From positions 1 through 64,000 of the forward strand of contig NZ_DAIDJE010000130.1 in the NCBI RefSeq assembly GCF_027451485.1: DNA of 64,000 nucleotides, written 5' to 3'. Positions 58,889 through 64,000 of the stretch are shown piece by piece (within the stretch, counting starts at the first letter, position 1; each line of letters starts with the position of its first letter). The DNA is from Bradyrhizobium sp. (GTDB taxonomy: Bacteria; Pseudomonadota; Alphaproteobacteria; Rhizobiales; Xanthobacteraceae). Under the pieces are notes generated by a model, which had not been told where the DNA came from, did not search any database, and saw only the letters and a program-made list of their open reading frames with translations. The position numbers were made by a program, and so were the translations under genes.

Positions 58889-61057
58889 ATGAAGTTTAAT
58901 CAATGGTTCACCGCAGGCGTGAGCGCTTTCGCCCTGTTGCATGCTGGCGGCGCGATGGCGGCCAAGATCGACATTTCGGCCCACGACATCGGCGGGCAGG
59001 TGATCGGCCAAAAAGGCCCCGAGGCCGGCGTCTGGGTCATCGCAGAGACCAAAGACCTGCCGACCAGGTATGCAAAGATCGTGGTCACCGACGACCAGGG
59101 CCGCTTTGTGATTCCCGAGCTGCCGGACGCGAACTACAAGGTGTGGGTTCGTGGCTATGGCCTCACCGACAGCGCGCAAGTCGATTCACGCCCGGGCAAG
59201 CTTCTTGACTTCAAGGTCAAGCCTGCCGCCTCCGCTGCCGCCGATGCGCAGCATTATCCCGGCATGTACTGGTATTCGCTGCTCAACATTCCCGCAGCCA
59301 GCGAATTCCCCGGCACCGGCGACAAGGGCAACAAGATGCCGGAGACGATGAAGAGCCAGGCGCAGTTCGTCGACACGGTCAAGAACATGTGCCAGTCCTG
59401 CCATGCCCTCGGCTCGCGCGGCATCCGCGAGGTCCCGAAGCTGTTCATGGATGAGGCGCATGGCGACTCGCAGCTCGCATGGGCGATGCGCACGCAAGCC
59501 GGTCAGGCCCAGGCGTATATGGCGACCGCGATCAACAGCATCGGACCCGACAAGGTCTATCAGGTGTTTTCGAATTGGACCGACCGGATCGCCAAGGGTG
59601 AACTGCCGTTCGACAAGCCCGAACGTCCCAAAGGCATCGAGCGCAATGTCGTCTACACCGAATGGGACTGGGCCTCGCCGACGCACTACCAGCACGATGC
59701 GATCTCGACCGACAAGCGCAACCCGCACGTCAACGCAAACGGCCTGATCTACGGATCACCTGAAGAGAGCACGGACCTGATACCGACGCTCGATCCGGTC
59801 AAGAACGTCGCGGCCACGATCAAGGAGCCCTATCTCGATCCCAAGATGACGGGGTCGGCCGATGCGCCGCATGGCACCTCGGCCTATTGGGGCGACGAGA
59901 CGATCTGGGACGGCCATACCTCGATCCACAACGTGATGATGGATGAGAAGGCCCAGGTCTGGTTCACCGCCAAGCTGCGGCCGCCGGCCAATCCCGATTA
60001 CTGCAAGCAGGGCTCGGATCTCCCCGCGGCCAAGGTCGATCCGCAGGCAACTGCCGTGCGCGAGCTGTCGCACTTCGATCCGGCGACCGGCAAGTGGGAC
60101 ATGATCAACACCTGCTTCTCGACCCATCATCTCTATTTCGGACATGACGCCAACGACACCTTGTGGATGAGCGCGGGCGGTCCGAACCTCGGCGGCGGCA
60201 TTGTCGGCTGGCTCAATGTCAAGAAGTTCCGCGAGACGCATGATGGTGTCGCCTCGCAGGGCTGGACCCCGCTCATCATCGACACCAACGGCAACGGCAA
60301 GCGCGATGCCTATGTCGGCGCGAAGGACCCGGTCGACCCGAGCAAGGACAAGCGCATCGCCGCGTCGTTCTACGGCATCATGCCGAGCCCGGTCGACGAT
60401 TCCATCTGGGGTCAGGCGATGGATCGCGGCTTCTCGCGCATCGATCAGCCCGGCTACATCATTCGCCTGACGCCGGGCCCCGATCCCGTCAACACCGCGC
60501 TGGCGGAAGTGTATCAGCCGCCGGAGGGCACCTTCGGTCCGCGCGGCATCGATATCGGCCTCGACGGCGTGGTCTGGACCGCGCTGTCGAGCGGCCAGCT
60601 CGCAAGCTTCGATCGCAGGCTGTGCAAGGGCCCGCTCAACGGCCCGACCACCGCGGACGGCAAGCAATGTCCGGAAGGCTGGCATCTCTACCGCCTGCCG
60701 GGCCCGCAATTCAAAGGGCTTGATCCGAAGGGGAGCGCCAACCACGCTTATTATGTCTGGGTCGACCGCTACAACATCCTGGGCCTCGGCGCCAACGTGC
60801 CGATCGCGGAAGCCAATGGCGCCGAAGCGCTGATGGCGCTGGTGAACGGCAAGTTCGTCACGCTGCATGTGCCCTACCCGCTCGGCTTCTTCACCAAGAA
60901 TGTGGACGGCCGGATCGATGACGACTCCAAGGGCTGGAAGGGCCGCGGCATCTGGACCACCTCGGGCACCCGCGCGAATTTCCACAGCGAGGGCGGCAAG
61001 GAGGCCTATCCCAAGGTGTTCAAGGTGCAGATGCGGCCCGACCCGCTGGCGCATTGA
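58889..61057 (+). CDS. Exported haem-site and beta-propeller protein with carboxypeptidase-regulatory-like domain
   Basis: A 722-residue periplasmic protein. Signal peptide to A24; residues 26-110 form an Ig-like carboxypeptidase-regulatory domain (GVWVIAETKDLPTRYAKIVV, GRFVIPELPDANYKVWVRGY). C168-x2-C171-H172 (CQSCH) is a covalent haem c site. The remainder shows WxxD-type blades (DEKAQVWFTAKL, HDANDTLWMSAGG, GLDGVVWTALSSG) like virginiamycin-B-lyase propellers. The combination suggests a redox enzyme acting on an exported or extracellular substrate, but the reaction is unknown. AAGGAA seven bases upstream supports the ATG. The frame is open well upstream by chance. Confidence 0.85.
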   Translation: MKFNQWFTAGVSAFALLHAGGAMAAKIDISAHDIGGQVIGQKGPEAGVWVIAETKDLPTRYAKIVVTDDQGRFVIPELPDANYKVWVRGYGLTDSAQVDSRPGKLLDFKVKPAASAAADAQHYPGMYWYSLLNIPAASEFPGTGDKGNKMPETMKSQAQFVDTVKNMCQSCHALGSRGIREVPKLFMDEAHGDSQLAWAMRTQAGQAQAYMATAINSIGPDKVYQVFSNWTDRIAKGELPFDKPERPKGIERNVVYTEWDWASPTHYQHDAISTDKRNPHVNANGLIYGSPEESTDLIPTLDPVKNVAATIKEPYLDPKMTGSADAPHGTSAYWGDETIWDGHTSIHNVMMDEKAQVWFTAKLRPPANPDYCKQGSDLPAAKVDPQATAVRELSHFDPATGKWDMINTCFSTHHLYFGHDANDTLWMSAGGPNLGGGIVGWLNVKKFRETHDGVASQGWTPLIIDTNGNGKRDAYVGAKDPVDPSKDKRIAASFYGIMPSPVDDSIWGQAMDRGFSRIDQPGYIIRLTPGPDPVNTALAEVYQPPEGTFGPRGIDIGLDGVVWTALSSGQLASFDRRLCKGPLNGPTTADGKQCPEGWHLYRLPGPQFKGLDPKGSANHAYYVWVDRYNILGLGANVPIAEANGAEALMALVNGKFVTLHVPYPLGFFTKNVDGRIDDDSKGWKGRGIWTTSGTRANFHSEGGKEAYPKVFKVQMRPDPLAH

Positions 61058-61078
61058 GCTCTTTCGAACGGTTCTTGA

Positions 61079-61115
61079 ATCAGGCCGGATTCCATTGGAT
61101 GGAGCCCGGCCTGAT
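61079..61115 (+). terminator. Hairpin after the propeller gene
   Basis: ATCAGGCCGG (61079-61088) pairs perfectly with CCGGCCTGAT (61106-61115). It lies 22 bases after the stop codon; there is no good T-run, so efficiency is uncertain. Confidence 0.55.
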
Positions 61116-61175
61116 GGCTTTGAGACATGTGCTTCGGGAGTGGCAAATCATCGCGGGTGTCACTAAATTGCCCGG

Positions 61176-62198
61176 ATGAAAAAGATCGGCTTTCTTTCCT
61201 TCGGACACTGGAATCCCTCGCCGCAATCGCAGGCCCGCTCGGCCTCCGACGTGCTGCTGCAATCGATTGAGCTTGCGATTGCAGCCGAAGAGCTAGGGGC
61301 GGACGGCGCTTATTTTCGCGTCCATCACTTCGCGCGCCAGCTCGCCTCGCCCTTTCCGCTGCTTGCCGCGGTCGGCGCCAGAACCAGCCGAATCGAGATC
61401 GGCACCGCCGTGATCGACATGCGCTACGAGAACCCGCTCTACATGATCGAAGACGCGGGCAGCGCCGATCTGATTTCGCGCGGACGCTTGCAGCTCGGCA
61501 TCAGCCGCGGCTCGCCCGAGCAGGTGATCGATGGCTGGCGTTATTTCGGCTACCAGCCAGCCGAAGGTCAGGACGACGCCGCGATGGGCCGGCGACATGC
61601 CGAAGTCTTTCTCGATCTGCTCGCCGGCAAGGGCTTTGCGCAGCCCAATCCGCGGCCGATGTTTGCAAACCCGCCCGGCCTGCTGCGCCTCGAGCCGCAT
61701 TCGGCGGGCTTGCGCGAGCGCATCTGGTGGGGCGCCGGCTCCGACGCCACCGCCGTCTGGGCTGCCAGGCTCGGCATGAACCTTCAGAGCTCGACATTGA
61801 AGAACGACGAGACCGGCGAGCCGTTTCATATCCAGCAGGCGAAGCAAATCCGCGCCTACCGCGCCGCCTGGAAAGAGGCCGGCCACGCCCGCGAACCTCG
61901 CATCTCGGTCAGTCGCAGCATCTTCGCGCTGGTGGACGATCGCGACCGCGCCTATTTCGGACACGAGGGCGAAGGACAAGACCAGATCGGCTTCATCGAT
62001 GCGAGCACGCGCGCGATCTTCGGCCGGAGCTATGCCGCGGAGCCGGACGTGCTGATCGAGCAGCTCAAGCGGGACGAGGCGATCGCGGAAGCCGATACGC
62101 TGCTGCTCACCGTGCCGAACCAGCTCGGCGTCGACTACAACGCGCATGTGATCCAGGCCATACTTGCGCATGTCGCACCCGCACTAGGATGGCGGTGA
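61176..62198 (+). CDS. Luciferase-like (LLM) flavin-dependent monooxygenase
   Basis: A 340-residue enzyme of the bacterial luciferase superfamily. The TIM barrel opens KIGFLSFGHWNPS, then ELAIAAEELGADGAYFRVHHFARQ, with RIEIGTAVIDMRYENPLYMIEDAG and RLQLGISRGSPEQVIDGWRY typical of LLM-class oxidoreductases. It needs reduced FMN from a separate reductase, none of which is adjacent. The ATG at 61176 has a weak ribosome binding site. Substrate unknown. It is probably transcribed separately from the propeller gene. Confidence 0.9.
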   Translation: MKKIGFLSFGHWNPSPQSQARSASDVLLQSIELAIAAEELGADGAYFRVHHFARQLASPFPLLAAVGARTSRIEIGTAVIDMRYENPLYMIEDAGSADLISRGRLQLGISRGSPEQVIDGWRYFGYQPAEGQDDAAMGRRHAEVFLDLLAGKGFAQPNPRPMFANPPGLLRLEPHSAGLRERIWWGAGSDATAVWAARLGMNLQSSTLKNDETGEPFHIQQAKQIRAYRAAWKEAGHAREPRISVSRSIFALVDDRDRAYFGHEGEGQDQIGFIDASTRAIFGRSYAAEPDVLIEQLKRDEAIAEADTLLLTVPNQLGVDYNAHVIQAILAHVAPALGWR

Positions 62199-62300
62199 AG
62201 ACGAGAGCGGGCCTGTCGGTTACCTCAATTCGAGATTGATGCCGTCGGGAGTTTGCCCTACGAATGAGACTTCGTCTGCGGCTAGTTTCGCGGGGACAGC

Positions 62301-63503
62301 ATGGCGAAGGACATCGTCATATGCTGCGATGGCACCGGCAACGAGATCAACAACACGATCTCGAACGTGCTCAAGCTGTTCCGCGTCCTTGTCAAGGACG
62401 AGGGCCAGCGGGTCTATTATCACCCCGGCGTCGGCACCATCGGCCTGCATAGCACGTGGCGGCGGTTCGAGCAGGAGTCCAAGGCCGTCTTTAGCCTTGC
62501 CACCGGCGCCGGACTCGATGAGGACACGCTGGCCGCCTACCGCTTCCTGTGCAGAACATACCGGAAAGATGATCGGGTCTTTCTGTTCGGCTTCAGCCGC
62601 GGCGCCTATACGGTGCGCGTGCTGGCCGCCTTCATCCATGTGATCGGGCTCTTGCCGACGGACCAACTCGACCTCGCAGGCGCGGCCCTCACCGCCTACA
62701 AGAACGCCAGCGCAACCAGCCAGAGCACTGATAGCAAATTCCTCGACGAAGCCTGGCACTTCAGCCGCATCGCCGGCGGCTACCACATTCCAATCGAATT
62801 TCTCGGAGTGTGGGACACCGTAGCGTCGATCATCGTTCCGGGCCGCGGCCACCTGCAGACCCTGGTCTATACGCGGACCAATCCGAGCGTGAAGAAATTC
62901 CGCCAGGCGATGTCGATCGACGAGCGACGACGGATGTTCCGTCTCAACCACTGGAGGGACCCGCAAAAGTATCGTCCCGATATCTTCGATCCATCGAGCG
63001 CGATCGATCAGGACATCCGCCAGGTCTGGTTCGCCGGCGTGCATTGCGACGTCGGCGGCGGCTATCGGGAGTCCGAAAGCGGGCCTTCGAAATTCCCGCT
63101 GCTGTGGATGATCGATCAGGCCACGCAGGCTGGCCTTCGCGTCGACCGTTCCATGGTCGATCACCTCGCCTGGGGTCTGCCGCGGCCGACGGGCGTCCAC
63201 CACTATACCCCGCCAAGCGTGACCGACCCGCTGCACGATTCGATGAACGCAGCCTGGGAGATTCTCGAATGGTGGCCGAAGCCGGAAAAATACCGCGAAT
63301 GGCCGGAGCGCAAATGTTTCCTCGGCTACTATCTGCCGCGGGGCGAGCCCCGACTGATCCCGGAGGGCGCCAGGATTCATCAATCGGTGGTCGATCGGAT
63401 GAACGAGAAGCCATCTTACCGGCCGGTCAACATGCCGAAATTGTACACGGTCGAACCGGGACCGACTGCGCCATCGCCGCTCTCTGCTCAGAACTCCGGG
63501 TAG
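62301..63503 (+). CDS. DUF2235 (alpha/beta-hydrolase-like) protein
   Basis: A 400-residue protein of the DUF2235 family. It opens with IVICCDGTGNEINNTISNVLKL and carries the nucleophile elbow GFSRGAYTVRVLA, with Ser as the likely catalytic residue. GVWDTVASI and VWFAGVHCDVGGGY provide the remaining fold signatures, with Asp and His. DUF2235 includes type VI secretion lipase effectors, but no T6SS gene is near and there is no VgrG or PAAR fusion, so a housekeeping or phospholipase-like role is as likely. GGGGA precedes the ATG. Confidence 0.9.
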   Translation: MAKDIVICCDGTGNEINNTISNVLKLFRVLVKDEGQRVYYHPGVGTIGLHSTWRRFEQESKAVFSLATGAGLDEDTLAAYRFLCRTYRKDDRVFLFGFSRGAYTVRVLAAFIHVIGLLPTDQLDLAGAALTAYKNASATSQSTDSKFLDEAWHFSRIAGGYHIPIEFLGVWDTVASIIVPGRGHLQTLVYTRTNPSVKKFRQAMSIDERRRMFRLNHWRDPQKYRPDIFDPSSAIDQDIRQVWFAGVHCDVGGGYRESESGPSKFPLLWMIDQATQAGLRVDRSMVDHLAWGLPRPTGVHHYTPPSVTDPLHDSMNAAWEILEWWPKPEKYREWPERKCFLGYYLPRGEPRLIPEGARIHQSVVDRMNEKPSYRPVNMPKLYTVEPGPTAPSPLSAQNSG

Positions 63504-63625
63504 ATAGCGCGCAACATCGCTGCCTGTCGCCTATTCCTGCTGACCGTTCGGCGAACGCATTACGACGCGGCGATCATTCGCCTTCCGCTCTTGCATATCG
63601 CAGCAAGCGCGCCTAAGGCGTGATC

Positions 63626-64000
63626 ATGAAGGTTGCCTCTCTCGGCGAGTGCATGATCGAATTCTCGCAAAGGAGCGACGGCTCGTTCCGGCGCGGCTTT
63701 GGCGGAGACACGCTGAATACGGCGTTGTATCTGGCTCGGCTCGGCATTGACACCTCCTACGTCACGGCGCTCGGCGACGACCCATTGAGCGAAGAGATGC
63801 TGGCCGCCTGGCGCAGCGAAAACATCAAGACCGGCCTTGTGATCCGGGCCTCGGGACGCCTGCCCGGCCTTTACATGATCCAGCGCGACGCTCGCGGCGA
63901 GCGCACCTTTCTTTACTGGCGTGATCGCGCTCCGGCGCGCGACTTCTTCGAACTGGTCGATCGAGATCAGCTCAAGCGTCTGGCGCAATTCGACTGGCTC
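63626..64000 (+). CDS. kdgK: PfkB family sugar kinase, 2-keto-3-deoxygluconate kinase-like (partial)
   Basis: The first 125 codons of a ribokinase-fold kinase cut by the window end. It opens MKVASLGECMIEFSQ, with FRRGFGGDTLNTALYLARLG, the N-terminal PfkB signature, and VTALGDDPLSEEMLAAW. YMIQRDARGERTFLYWRDRAPAR is typical of KdgK, which phosphorylates 2-keto-3-deoxygluconate for the Entner-Doudoroff or uronate pathway. The catalytic Asp motif lies beyond the window. The ATG at 63626 is the only good start; no ribosome binding site is clear. Confidence 0.88.
   Translation, partial: MKVASLGECMIEFSQRSDGSFRRGFGGDTLNTALYLARLGIDTSYVTALGDDPLSEEMLAAWRSENIKTGLVIRASGRLPGLYMIQRDARGERTFLYWRDRAPARDFFELVDRDQLKRLAQFDWL

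Noticed and set aside
62301..63503. DUF2235 gene as a type VI secretion effector
   Set aside because: No VgrG, PAAR, Hcp or immunity-type gene adjoins it, so the context does not support a T6SS role.
1..64000. CRISPR arrays, tRNA or rRNA genes, insertion sequences, prophage or integrase genes
   Set aside because: I looked for direct repeats with regular spacers, cloverleaf features and transposase or integrase motifs and saw none. The repeats present are palindromic and dispersed.

Overview
The window is high-GC alphaproteobacterial DNA. The small secreted proteins, the intergenic palindromes and the gene families point to a Bradyrhizobium-like member of the Nitrobacteraceae. This placement is judged from gene content only. 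It is chromosomal accessory or metabolic DNA. I found no rRNA, tRNA, CRISPR array, transposase, phage gene or replication origin.

Layout. 1-7.5 kb: small exported proteins (Gly-rich, LTxxQ, DUF4142), an MFS carrier, a Tat-exported amidohydrolase and a DoxX protein. 7.7-10.4 kb: a two-gene molybdenum hydroxylase (2Fe-2S subunit plus MoCo subunit). 10.6-22.2 kb: an aromatic-acid module. It has a MarR regulator, a phthalate-dioxygenase-type reductase with a Gfo/Idh/MocA dehydrogenase on the plus strand, and a Rieske oxygenase followed by a branched-chain-type ABC importer on the minus strand. Two nearly identical palindromes lie in front of the reductase and the oxygenase, which ties the two units into one probable MarR regulon. 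22-36 kb: DUF2336, an MFS carrier coupled to a signal-less binding protein, a CDP-archaeol-synthase-like membrane enzyme beside a metallophosphoesterase, amino-acid uptake and oxidation genes, an unusual SDR, an MFS carrier and DUF445. 36-43.5 kb: a NYN-domain protein, a membrane sulfatase-fold transferase, a ModA-like protein, Gly/Ser/Thr-rich secreted paralogues and a chemoreceptor. 43.5-51 kb: a sorbosone-dehydrogenase-like lipoprotein with DUF2231, the cyoABCD quinol oxidase and a MscS channel. 53-58.3 kb: one tight six-gene operon with a NitT/TauT-type ABC importer bracketed by two different isocitrate-lyase/PEP-mutase family enzymes. 58.9-64 kb: a large exported propeller protein with one CxxCH haem site, a luciferase-like monooxygenase, a DUF2235 hydrolase and the start of a PfkB sugar kinase.

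Regulation. Four small envelope or stress-type genes carry GGAAC-N17-GTT sequences upstream, the pattern of the alphaproteobacterial general-stress sigma factor EcfG. Many intergenic gaps hold dispersed palindromes, including one recurrent family with the core TTC(C/T)GAAGTTCG. Overall the region reads as a versatile soil heterotroph's catabolic and stress-response neighbourhood rather than a mobile island.
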